Below are positions 1 through 7,837 of a stretch of 37,001 nt of DNA, one piece after another. Source of the DNA: Actinomycetes bacterium (GTDB lineage Bacteria; Actinomycetota; Actinomycetes; Propionibacteriales; Nocardioidaceae); assembly GCA_023396115.1 (NCBI GenBank), contig JAEWXC010000094.1, positions 1-37,001 of the forward strand, in the 5' to 3' direction. The notes under the pieces are model-generated. The model saw only the letters and a program-made list of their open reading frames with translations, was not told the DNA's origin and searched no databases. The stretch's first letter is position 1. Each line of letters opens with the position of its first letter. A program made the position numbers and the translations under genes.

Positions 1-1
1 C

Positions 2-112
2 CGGAAACTCAACACCAGACCCCGCAAGACGCTGGACTGGGACACCCCAGCCCAGCGCCTTGAAGAACTACTCTCAGACCACGCAATCAGTCGTGGTGCA
101 ACGACCGGCTGA
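2..112 (+). CDS. IS30-family transposase, C-terminal fragment (cut by window start)
   Basis: The frame opening at base 2 reads 36 codons to a TGA at 110-112. It contains RKLNTRPRKTLDW followed by DTPAQRLEELL, which is the typical C-terminal end of IS30-type DDE transposases, where this block follows the last catalytic glutamate. Only the tail is in the window, so whether the element is intact cannot be told. In IS30-type elements the terminal inverted repeat often overlaps the end of the gene; the GCAACGACCGGCTGAATCC stretch around 99-117 is a candidate for that end, but the other end is outside the window. The short stretch that follows (about 120-200) shows no gene. Confidence 0.75.
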   Translation, partial: RKLNTRPRKTLDWDTPAQRLEELLSDHAISRGATTG

Positions 113-121
113 ATCCGCCCG
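2..121 (+). mobile_element. right end of an IS30-type insertion sequence (partial)
   Basis: Transposase tail at 2-112 and a plausible terminal repeat overlapping its stop codon mark the end of an insertion sequence. The outer limit near 121 is an estimate; the left end and target duplication lie outside the window. Its closeness (about 150 bases) to the SAM riboswitch means an insertion may have replaced whatever was originally upstream. Confidence 0.45.
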
Positions 122-203
122 CAGTTACTCGTACTGACCGACTGTCATGCCAGACGGTTGGACCAACTAACTGCGCGTTACATGTCCGGGGTGCGCAGGC
201 GGC

Positions 204-254
204 CGTGAGACGCGCTATCCCACATCGTGGATGCGATGTGCGCATCGTGAGACG
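204..254 (+). promoter_or_regulatory. possible operator cluster upstream of the riboswitch
   Basis: Two copies of CGTGAGACG lie at 204-212 and 246-254, and between them CACATCG (221-227) and CGATGTG (234-240) form a perfect 7-bp inverted repeat with a 6-base spacer. A TACCGT hexamer at 261-266, a few bases before the aptamer, is a candidate -10 box. A protein-binding site for a sulfur-metabolism or other regulator is possible, but no regulator is identified. Confidence 0.35.
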
Positions 255-275
255 ACCGCCTACCGTGGAGCGCAG

Positions 276-411
276 CTCATCGAGAGGGACTGAGGGAACG
301 GCCCTATGACGTCCCGGCAACCGCCGCGAACCTCCCGAGCTCCGTACGGAGCCGGTCGCGGAAACGGTGCCAATTCCGGCCTGGGGCGAAAGTCGCCGTG
401 GGGTTGATGAG
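276..411 (+). promoter_or_regulatory. SAM-I (S-box) riboswitch
   Basis: The segment has the conserved order of an S-box aptamer. A P1 helix pairs CTCATC (276-281) with GATGAG (406-411). The core holds GAGGGAACGGCCCTATGAC and CCGGCAACC. A P3 arm pairs CCGCGA (324-329) with TCGCGG (356-361), with an inner GCTCCG/CGGAGC stem. The highly conserved GGTGCCAATTCC lies at 367-378, and a P4-like GGCGAAAGTCGCC-type stem follows. The family binds S-adenosylmethionine and usually lowers expression when SAM is plentiful. No intrinsic terminator lies between the aptamer and the gene. The 3' strand of P1 directly adjoins the GGAGGAGG ribosome binding site at 411-418, so control is probably at translation initiation (inference). 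Confidence 0.93.
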
Positions 412-424
412 GAGGAGGAATCCC

Positions 425-1702
425 ATGAGCGCTGTCGTGTCCGAGAACACCACCACCACCGGCCTGCGCGAAGGCGCCTTCGGCAACGCTACCGGACTGT
501 CCTGCAAGGAGTGCGGCCACGTCGCACCCCTGGGGCCGTTCTACGCCTGTCCGGACTGTTTCGGCCCCCTCGAGGTCGCCTACTCCTACCCCGCGGTCAC
601 CCGCGAGGAGATCGAGGCCGGCCCGCGCAACATCTGGCGCTACAAGGCGCTGCTCCCGGTCCCCGCCGACATCGAGGACAGCCCCAACATGGAGCCCGGC
701 TTCACCCGGCTGCTCGAGGCGAAGAACCTGGGCAAGGCCCTGGGCATCGAGAAGCTGTGGGTCAAGGACGACTCCACCAACCCGACCCACTCCTTCAAGG
801 ACCGGGTCGTGGCCTGCGCGCTCAGCGCCGCCGTCGAGCTCGACGCCAAGGTCTTCGCCTGCCCCTCGACCGGCAACCTGGCCAACGCCGTGGCCGCCGC
901 CGGTGCCCGGGCCGGGATCAAGACGGTCGTGTTCATCCCCTCCAACCTGGAGAAGCCCAAGCAGGTCAACTCGGCCGTCTACACCGACTCCCTGGTCGCG
1001 GTCGAGGGCAACTACGACGACGTCAACAAGCTCGCCTCCGAGATCGCGGGTGAGGAGGACGGCTGGGCGTTCGTGAACGTCAACGTCCGCCCGTTCTACT
1101 CCGAGGGCTCCAAGACCCTGGGCTTCGAGATCGCCGAGCAGCTCGGCTGGCGCCTGCCCGACCAGATCGTCATCCCGGTCGCCTCGGGCTCGCAGCTGGT
1201 CAAGGTCGACAAGGCCTTCCGGGAGCTCATCGAGCTGGGCCTGGTCGAGGACAGGCCGTACCGGATCTTCGGTGCCCAGGCCACGGGCTGCTCGCCGGTC
1301 TCGGTGGCCTACAAGGCCGGCATCGACGCGATCCGCCCGGTCAAGCCGGACACGATCGCCAAGTCGCTGGCGATCGGCAACCCCGCCGACGGCATCTACG
1401 TGCTCGACACCTGCCGCCGCACCAACGGCGCGGTCGAGGACGTCACCGACGACCAGGTCCGCGAGGGCATCCTGCTGCTGGCCCGTACCGAGGGCGTGTT
1501 CACCGAGACCGCCGGCGGCACCACGGTGTCGGTGACCCGCAAGCTGGTCGAGACCGGCCAGCTGGACCCGACCCTGGAGACGGTCATCATCAACACCGGC
1601 ATGGGCCTGAAGACCCTGGACGCGATCAGCGAGCAGGTCGGCCCGGCGGCCACCATCGCGCCGAACTACAGCGCCTTCGCCGCCACCGGCCTGGGCGACT
1701 GA
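425..1702 (+). CDS. thrC: threonine-synthase-family PLP enzyme (possible MetM-type homocysteine synthase)
   Basis: This 425-residue fold-type II PLP enzyme belongs to the threonine synthase family, whose classical members turn O-phosphohomoserine into threonine. The start ATG at 425 follows GGAGGAGG by a normal spacing; a longer in-frame start at 398 would lie inside the riboswitch. Visible features are an N-terminal zinc-ribbon-like part with C27-x2-C30 and C42-x2-C45, the PLP lysine K125 in THSFKDR, a phosphate-binding STGNLANA block (148-155), and a C-terminal NTGMGLKTLD segment. It sits alone behind a SAM riboswitch, away from hom and thrB, which normally flank the true thrC. As far as I recall, a threonine-synthase homologue called MetM in Streptomyces makes homocysteine from O-phosphohomoserine with a thiocarboxylated carrier, MetO. 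The SAM control makes that role likely here, although no MetO-like gene is visible in the window. Family is certain; exact reaction is open. Confidence 0.9.
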   Translation: MSAVVSENTTTTGLREGAFGNATGLSCKECGHVAPLGPFYACPDCFGPLEVAYSYPAVTREEIEAGPRNIWRYKALLPVPADIEDSPNMEPGFTRLLEAKNLGKALGIEKLWVKDDSTNPTHSFKDRVVACALSAAVELDAKVFACPSTGNLANAVAAAGARAGIKTVVFIPSNLEKPKQVNSAVYTDSLVAVEGNYDDVNKLASEIAGEEDGWAFVNVNVRPFYSEGSKTLGFEIAEQLGWRLPDQIVIPVASGSQLVKVDKAFRELIELGLVEDRPYRIFGAQATGCSPVSVAYKAGIDAIRPVKPDTIAKSLAIGNPADGIYVLDTCRRTNGAVEDVTDDQVREGILLLARTEGVFTETAGGTTVSVTRKLVETGQLDPTLETVIINTGMGLKTLDAISEQVGPAATIAPNYSAFAATGLGD

Positions 1703-1717
1703 CCCCACCCGGCGCGT

Positions 1718-1760
1718 ACGCGCCCCCGCTCCCCGGACAGCCGGGTGGGCGGGGGCGCGT
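1718..1760. terminator. hairpin between convergent genes
   Basis: ACGCGCCCCCGC (1718-1729) pairs perfectly with GCGGGGGCGCGT (1749-1760), with a second CCCGG/CCGGG stem inside. It lies between the threonine-synthase-like gene and the convergent chorismate mutase gene, so it could end both transcripts. There is no U-tract, as is common in actinobacteria. Confidence 0.7.
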
Positions 1761-1794
1761 GTCGTGGTGCGGGAGAGCTGCGCGGGGTGGCGGC

Positions 1795-2094
1795 TCAGTG
1801 GGCCGGGGCGTCCCCGGCGGCGATCGCCTCGTGGTGCCGGATCACCTCGGCGATGATGAAGTTGAGGAACTTCTCCGCGAACTGCGGGTCCAGCCCGGCG
1901 TCGTGGGCCAACTCCTTGAGCCGCTCGATCTGCCGGGCCTCGCGGTCCGGGTCGGCAGGCGGCAGTTCCATCGTCGCCTTGAGGTGGCCGACGGCCTGGG
2001 TGGCCTTGAACCGCTCGGCGAGCAGGTGCACCAGAGCGGCGTCGATGTTGTCGATGCTGGAGCGCAGGCGGAGCAGCTCGGGAGGCGTGGTCAC
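1795..2094 (-). CDS. chorismate mutase (AroQ type)
   Basis: This 99-residue protein is the size of a monofunctional AroQ chorismate mutase, which converts chorismate to prephenate for phenylalanine and tyrosine synthesis in the cytoplasm. It shows the all-helical pattern with the expected active-site positions: LRSSIDNID near the N terminus (arginine of helix 1), ERFKATQAVGHLKA (basic residues and the lysine) and PDREARQIERL (aspartate and arginine). The GTG start at 2094 lies six bases downstream of a TACCCT -10 hexamer on the minus strand (2106-2101), so the transcript is probably leaderless. It is divergent from the ATP-grasp gene with only 45 bases between them. No other aromatic pathway gene is close. 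It could also be a paralogue of a secreted or regulatory mutase, but no signal peptide is seen. Confidence 0.88.
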   Translation of the reverse strand: MTTPPELLRLRSSIDNIDAALVHLLAERFKATQAVGHLKATMELPPADPDREARQIERLKELAHDAGLDPQFAEKFLNFIIAEVIRHHEAIAAGDAPAH

Positions 2095-2100
2095 GCCCCG

Positions 2101-2131
2101 AGGGTACGGGGTGGGAACGGCTCGCTAGCGT
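2101..2131. promoter_or_regulatory. divergent leaderless promoters
   Basis: In the 45-base gap between the two divergent genes, a minus-strand -10 TACCCT (2106-2101) lies 6 bases before the GTG of chorismate mutase, and a plus-strand -10 TAGCGT (2126-2131) lies 8 bases before the ATG at 2140. No Shine-Dalgarno sequence is present for either gene. The -35 regions must overlap the opposing promoter. Confidence 0.6.
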
Positions 2132-2139
2132 GGCGTCCC

Positions 2140-2985
2140 ATGACTGTGCTGCTGGTGACCGCCGACCGTGACGAGCCCGGCCTGGGGTCGCTGGCTGCTG
2201 GTGAACCGGGCCACGAGGCCCTCGACGCCGAGCTGGCCTCCCGGGGGATCGAGGCCAGGTGGGTCTGCTGGGACGACCCGGAGGTCGACTGGCGCGGCGC
2301 CGACCTGGTGGCCGTGCGCTCCACCTGGGACTACACCGGACGCTGGGCGGAGTTCCTCACCTGGGCCCGCTCGCTGGACCAGTCCCGGCTGCTCAACGGC
2401 GCCGACGTGTTCGCCTGGAACGTCGACAAGGCCTACCTGTCCCGCCTCCCCGACGGCATCGGGGTGCCCACCGTGGCCCCCGCCGACGCCGACGAGCTGC
2501 GGGCCGCCGTCGCCCGGTTCGGTCGCTGCGTGGTGAAGCCCCGCACCGGCGCCGGGGGCGAGGGCGTGCTGGTGGTCGACGACCCGGCCGACCCGCGGCT
2601 CACCGACCTGCGGGTGGTGGTCCAGCCCCTGGTGGAGTCGGTCCGCACCGCCGGCGAGGTGTCGGTCTACGTGCTGGACGGACTGGCCGTGGCCCAGGTG
2701 CAGAAGTGGCCGGTAGGCGAGGAGGTGCGGGTGCACGAGCACTTCGGGGGTCGCACCGAACCGGTCGACCCGGACCCGGAGTGCCTGGCCGCCGCGCTGG
2801 CCGGCGTCGCGGTCGCCGCGGAGTTCGGCGGTCGCTCCCTGGACTACGCCCGGATCGACCTGCTGCACCACGAGGGCGCCTGGCGGGTCAGTGAGATCGA
2901 GGCCACCGAGCCGGGTCTCTACCTGGACGTGATGCCCGGCAACGCGGTCCCGTTCGCCGACCTGGTGCAGCGCCGGCTCGGCTGA
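2140..2985 (+). CDS. ATP-grasp domain protein
   Basis: The 281-residue protein has the layout of a small ATP-grasp ligase. An N-terminal region carries WVCWDDPEVDW and the motif RSTWDY (around 63-68). The central part has VVKPRTGAGGEGVLVV, where the lysine and the glycine-rich loop bind ATP. The C-terminal part has YARIDLL and RVSEIEATEP, giving the metal-binding aspartate and glutamate. Similar proteins form amide or peptide bonds from a carboxylate activated by ATP; one relative is DcsG of cycloserine biosynthesis, but nothing here points to cycloserine. The ATG at 2140 was chosen because a TAGCGT -10 box lies 8 bases upstream. A longer frame running back to 1759 overlaps chorismate mutase and is rejected. 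Substrate unknown. Confidence 0.75.
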   Translation: MTVLLVTADRDEPGLGSLAAGEPGHEALDAELASRGIEARWVCWDDPEVDWRGADLVAVRSTWDYTGRWAEFLTWARSLDQSRLLNGADVFAWNVDKAYLSRLPDGIGVPTVAPADADELRAAVARFGRCVVKPRTGAGGEGVLVVDDPADPRLTDLRVVVQPLVESVRTAGEVSVYVLDGLAVAQVQKWPVGEEVRVHEHFGGRTEPVDPDPECLAAALAGVAVAAEFGGRSLDYARIDLLHHEGAWRVSEIEATEPGLYLDVMPGNAVPFADLVQRRLG

Positions 2986-3017
2986 GCACACCGCCGGCGA
3001 CCGGGACAGCGGCCGGC

Positions 3018-3818
3018 TCAGCCGGCGACCGGGCGGGTCGTCGCGGCGCCGGCCAGGAAGTCCAGCACCCCGTCGGCGTCCGCGTCCGGGAGCACCCGGT
3101 CAGCCACCGCTGCCAGTTCCGTGCACCGGTCGCCGAGCGCGGCACCGTGCGCCGCCCACCGGACCATGCCGACATCGTTGGACTCGTCGCCGGCCGCGTG
3201 CGTGCGGCCCGGCTCGATGCCCAGCCGGACCCGGACCCGCTCCAGTGCGGTGGCCTTGTCGACGCCCGGCGCGACCAGGTCGAACCAGGTGCGCCGCCCG
3301 ATGTCGGGCCGGGCCAGCACCGACACGTCGTGCTCGAAGCCGAAGGTGGTGCCCGGCCGGCTCGGTCGCACGGTGACCCGGAACGCGCCGTGGGCCCCGA
3401 GCAGGCCGACCTCGCGCCGCTCGCTCACGCCCATCAGTTCACCCGGCTCGAAGTGCTCGTTGACCGCGCACGTCCCCGAGGCGTCCTCGACCGCGACCCG
3501 GGCCGCGGTGTCGGTGGTCAGGACGTGGCGCACCAGCGGTGCCGCGGGCAGGTCGTGGTGGTGGACCAGGGCGTGCGGCCGCGCACGGGGCCCGCCCCGG
3601 TGCAGGGTGGCCGCGCCGTTCGCGCAGACCGCCCACTCCACCCAGGGCAGCAGCTCGAGCACCTCCCGGGTGGCGGCGAGGCTGCGCCCGGTGGCCAGGG
3701 CGACCACGTCGCCGGCCTCGGCCAGCGACCGGAGCGCCTCCCGCACGGCACGGCTCATCGTGCCGTCGGAGCGCAGCAGGGTGCCGTCGACGTCGAAGGC
3801 CCACAGGTGCCGACCCAT
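3018..3818 (-). CDS. HAD-superfamily phosphatase (Cof/HAD-IIB type)
   Basis: This 266-residue protein shows all four HAD motifs. They are DVDGTLL at 9-15 (nucleophile D9 and acid D11), the threonine in ATGRS, a conserved lysine in VDKATALERV, and GDESNDVGM near the C terminus. The large insert between motifs II and III is the size of a C2-type cap, which places it in the Cof-like group that dephosphorylates sugar phosphates, nucleotides or flavin phosphates. ATG at 3818 is preceded by a GGAGAGGGGG ribosome binding site. A TAGCGT -10 box (3856-3851, minus strand) about 32 bases upstream gives a normal leader, unlike many genes in this window. It converges with the ATP-grasp gene. Substrate unknown. 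Confidence 0.87.
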   Translation of the reverse strand: MGRHLWAFDVDGTLLRSDGTMSRAVREALRSLAEAGDVVALATGRSLAATREVLELLPWVEWAVCANGAATLHRGGPRARPHALVHHHDLPAAPLVRHVLTTDTAARVAVEDASGTCAVNEHFEPGELMGVSERREVGLLGAHGAFRVTVRPSRPGTTFGFEHDVSVLARPDIGRRTWFDLVAPGVDKATALERVRVRLGIEPGRTHAAGDESNDVGMVRWAAHGAALGDRCTELAAVADRVLPDADADGVLDFLAGAATTRPVAG

Positions 3819-3929
3819 CCCGCCCCCTCTCCGTCCCCGGCGGTGCGGCCACGCTAGCGCCCACCGCCGACACCCCGGACCGGCGTGCAGGGAAGCGGCG
3901 TCGGACCCGGCTCCGGGAGTCCCGTTTCG

Positions 3930-3956
3930 TTTGCACTCTCACCACCCGAGTGCTAA
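3930..3956 (+). promoter_or_regulatory. CIRCE element 1 (HrcA operator) with groEL promoter
   Basis: TTTGCACTC-N9-GAGTGCTAA matches the CIRCE consensus TTAGCACTC-N9-GAGTGCTAA with one mismatch. The same bases carry the promoter: TTGCAC at 3931-3936, a 17-base spacer, and TAAACA at 3954-3959. HrcA bound here would block RNA polymerase directly; heat shock relieves this in the known system. Confidence 0.95.
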
Positions 3957-3964
3957 ACATGAGG

Positions 3965-3991
3965 CTGGCACTCTCGACCAGAGAGTGACAA
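3965..3991 (+). promoter_or_regulatory. CIRCE element 2 (HrcA operator)
   Basis: CTGGCACTC-N9-GAGTGACAA keeps the GCACTC-N9-GAGTG core and spacing of CIRCE, with degenerate outer bases. It lies 35 bases downstream of the first element, around the expected transcription start. Confidence 0.88.
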
Positions 3992-4118
3992 CACGTCACG
4001 GGTGACGCTGAGGTGCGAAGCGCCGACGGGAAGGGTCCGTCGGGCAGCCGCGCCGTCCGTCGCGGGCAGCCCACCGGTCGACGCAATTCCAGACTTCCGG
4101 ACAGGAATCGCAGGAGTT

Positions 4119-5747
<1,629 letters not shown>

Positions 5748-5764
5748 TCACCCGATCAGGTCGC

Positions 5765-5799
5765 GAACGGCCCGCACCCCTGGGGGGTGCGGGCCGTTC
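5765..5799 (+). terminator. groEL terminator
   Basis: GAACGGCCCGCACCCC (5765-5780) and its exact complement at 5784-5799 form a 16-bp stem with a 3-base loop, 17 bases after the groEL stop codon. Confidence 0.9.
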
Positions 5800-5834
5800 C
5801 GCTGTCCCGCTGCTCCGGCGCCCCGCCCCGCTCA

Positions 5835-5904
5835 TGTAACACTGATCTGTCACCTCTGATGCGGTGGTCTGTCACCGCATCAGAAGGGACAGATCAGTGT
5901 TACA
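5835..5904. repeat. 70-bp compound palindrome, possible IS- or MITE-derived remnant
   Basis: Outer arms TGTAACACTGATCTGTC (5835-5851) and its exact complement (5888-5904) enclose inner arms CTGATGCGGTG (5856-5866) and CACCGCATCAG (5873-5883). Four partly paired bases lie on each side between the arms, and the centre is a 6-base loop. The ends read TGT...ACA, as in terminal repeats of IS481/IS3-like elements. It lies between the groEL terminator and the next promoter, and neither needs it. Confidence 0.75.
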
Positions 5905-5974
5905 ACTCCGGGGCCGCCGGTGGTGGTGGTGCCGGCCGCCCCGCGCTCCCCACCCACGGACCCGCAGTGTGGTC

Positions 5975-6003
5975 TTGGTCACACGGGCAAACCGGGGCAT
6001 GCT
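5975..6003 (+). promoter_or_regulatory. promoter of the FAD oxidoreductase gene
   Basis: TTGGTC (5975-5980), a 17-base spacer and CATGCT (5998-6003) form a good -35/-10 pair. The ATG at 6010 lies 6 bases after the -10 box, so the mRNA is probably leaderless. Confidence 0.6.
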
Positions 6004-6009
6004 CTGCTC

Positions 6010-7251
6010 ATGAGCACACCGTCGCGCGCGCCCGAGAAGGTCGTCGTGGTGGGGGCCGGCATGGTCGGCCTGGCCACCGCCTGGTTCCTCCAGGAGCGGG
6101 GGGTGGAGGTGACCGTGCTGGACCGGACCGGCGTCGCGGCCGGCTCCTCCTGGGGCAACGCCGGGTGGCTCACCCCGGGCATCGCCACCCCGCTGCCCGA
6201 GCCGGCGGTGCTCAAGTACGGGATCCGGGCGGTGATCAGCCCCGCCTCCCCGGTCTACGTGCCGGTCTCGGCCAACCCGCGGTTGCTGGAGTTCCTGGTC
6301 CGGTTCGCCCGCAACTCCACGATGCCGCGCTGGCGCCGGGCGATGCGTTCGCTGGTGCCGATCAACTCCACCGCCCTGGACTCCTTCGACCTGCTCGCCG
6401 CCGGTGGTGTCACCGAGCCCACCCTGGCGGCGGAGTCGTTCATCGCCGCCTACCGCACCGCCGAGGAGCGCGAGACGCTGCTCGAGGAGATCACCCACAT
6501 CCGCGCCTCCGGGCAGCCGATCGAGTTCGACGTGCTGACCGGTGAGGAGGCACGGTCGGTCGAGCCGGCCCTCTCGGGTGAGGTGGGCGCGGCGCTGCTG
6601 CTGCACGACCAGCGCTACATCACCCCCAGCTCCTACCTGGAGTCCCTGGCCGCCTCGGTCACCGAGCGGGGCGCGCGGATCGTCTCGGGCATCCAGGTCA
6701 ACGGCCTGCGGGACCGGGGCGACAAGGTCCAGGTCGCCGGCGAGGAGTACGACCAGGCGGTCATCGCCTCCGGCGCGTGGCTCAACGAGCTGGCCCGGCC
6801 CTTCGGGGTGCGGACGCCGGTGCAGGCCGGACGTGGCTACTCCTTCACCGTGCCGGTCGACCCGGTCCCGCACGGTCCCGTCTACTTCCCGGCGCAGCGG
6901 GTCGCCTGCACGCCGGCCGGTGACCGGCTCCGGGTGGCCGGGATGATGGAGTTCCGGCCCGCCGACGCCGGTCTGGACACCCGCCGGATCGAGGCCATCG
7001 TCGACGCCGCCCGTCCGTTGCTGCGCGGCGCGGACCTGGACCACCGGCGCGACGAGTGGGTCGGTGCGCGTCCCTGCACCCCCGACGGCCTCCCGCTGAT
7101 CGGAGCCACCCGGTCCCCGCGGGTCTTCGTGGCCGGCGGCCACGGGATGTGGGGCATCACCCTGGGTCCGGCCACCGGCCGGCTGCTGGCCGAGCAGATG
7201 TGCACCGGCACGCTGCCGCCGGCGCTGCTGCCCTTCGACCCGCTGCGGTGA
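6010..7251 (+). CDS. FAD-dependent amino-acid oxidoreductase (DadA-like)
   Basis: The 413-residue protein is a DAO-family flavoenzyme. It opens with the dinucleotide-binding VVVGAGMVGLATAWFL (about 13-28) followed by the acidic strand end VLDR. SSWGNAGWLTPG is the segment that follows the FAD fold in D-amino-acid dehydrogenases of the DadA type. Near the C terminus WVGARPCTPDGLPLIG and GGHGMWGITLGPATG are the flavin and substrate-closing motifs of the family. It probably oxidises a D-amino acid or a related amine and passes electrons to the respiratory chain; the substrate cannot be read off. ATG at 6010 was preferred over an in-frame GTG start at 5920, because the region before it contains the promoter. 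No partner racemase or permease is next to it. Confidence 0.82.
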   Translation: MSTPSRAPEKVVVVGAGMVGLATAWFLQERGVEVTVLDRTGVAAGSSWGNAGWLTPGIATPLPEPAVLKYGIRAVISPASPVYVPVSANPRLLEFLVRFARNSTMPRWRRAMRSLVPINSTALDSFDLLAAGGVTEPTLAAESFIAAYRTAEERETLLEEITHIRASGQPIEFDVLTGEEARSVEPALSGEVGAALLLHDQRYITPSSYLESLAASVTERGARIVSGIQVNGLRDRGDKVQVAGEEYDQAVIASGAWLNELARPFGVRTPVQAGRGYSFTVPVDPVPHGPVYFPAQRVACTPAGDRLRVAGMMEFRPADAGLDTRRIEAIVDAARPLLRGADLDHRRDEWVGARPCTPDGLPLIGATRSPRVFVAGGHGMWGITLGPATGRLLAEQMCTGTLPPALLPFDPLR

Positions 7252-7309
7252 GCCGGGGCGGGCCCGAGCAGCGCCACCGGTGGGTCGCCGATCGGCTAGC
7301 GTGACGCCC

Positions 7310-7837
7310 GTGCCGGGGGACAGGGAGGCGCGCTACAGCGCTGTCGTGGGTGAGCTGGTGGAGCCGCTGCGCCGGTTCCTGGCCCGACGCGTCGCCGACC
7401 CCGCGGACGCCGAGGACGTGCTGGCCGAGGTGCTGCTGGTGCTCTGGCGACGCTTCGACGCGCTGCCCACCGAACCCCTCCCGTACGCCTACGGGGTGGC
7501 CCGGCTACAGCTGGCGAACCACGAGCGGGCAGCCCGGCGGCAGCGTCGGGTGGCCGGCAAGATCTCCGTCATCGACCCGCCACGGCACGCCCCCGAACCG
7601 GCACCCGGGGACGACGAGGTCGCCGAGGCGCTGGCCGCGCTGCGTGCCGACGACGCCGAGGTGCTGCGGCTGTGGGCGTGGGAGCAGCTGACGCCCGCGG
7701 AGATCGCGACCGTCCTGGACACCACCTCGAACGCGGCCAGCATCCGGTTGCACCGGGCGAAGAAGAAATTGGCCGAGGAGATCGGAAAGATCCGCAGCGC
7801 GGCCGGACATGAAGGGGCAGAAGGGAGCCAGGCATGA
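7310..7837 (+). CDS. ECF-type RNA polymerase sigma factor
   Basis: The 175-residue protein has the two domains of an ECF (sigma-70 group 4) factor. Region 2 lies about residues 17-52 (RRFLARRVADPADAEDVLAEV then LLVLWRRF). Region 4 lies about residues 110-155 and contains LTPAEIATVLDTTSNAASIR, a helix-turn-helix that reads -35 elements. GTG at 7310 is chosen because TAGCGT (7297-7302) lies 7 bases upstream. GTG at 7301 falls inside that -10 box, so a leaderless start at 7310 fits best. The stop overlaps the next gene by four bases (ATGA), which suggests translational coupling with the anti-sigma-like protein. Stimulus and regulon are unknown; autoregulation cannot be judged because no clear -35 motif stands out. 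Confidence 0.85.
   Translation: MPGDREARYSAVVGELVEPLRRFLARRVADPADAEDVLAEVLLVLWRRFDALPTEPLPYAYGVARLQLANHERAARRQRRVAGKISVIDPPRHAPEPAPGDDEVAEALAALRADDAEVLRLWAWEQLTPAEIATVLDTTSNAASIRLHRAKKKLAEEIGKIRSAAGHEGAEGSQA

Noticed and set aside
260..1708. 482-codon minus-strand open frame opposite the threonine-synthase-like gene
   Set aside because: It is antisense to a gene with clear family motifs and riboswitch; its composition (Gly, Arg, Val, Asp, Leu runs) is the usual mirror of GC-rich coding DNA.
5835..5904. Compound palindrome as an ordinary terminator of groEL
   Set aside because: A complete terminator already lies at 5765-5799, and the palindrome is AT-richer and has transposon-like ends.
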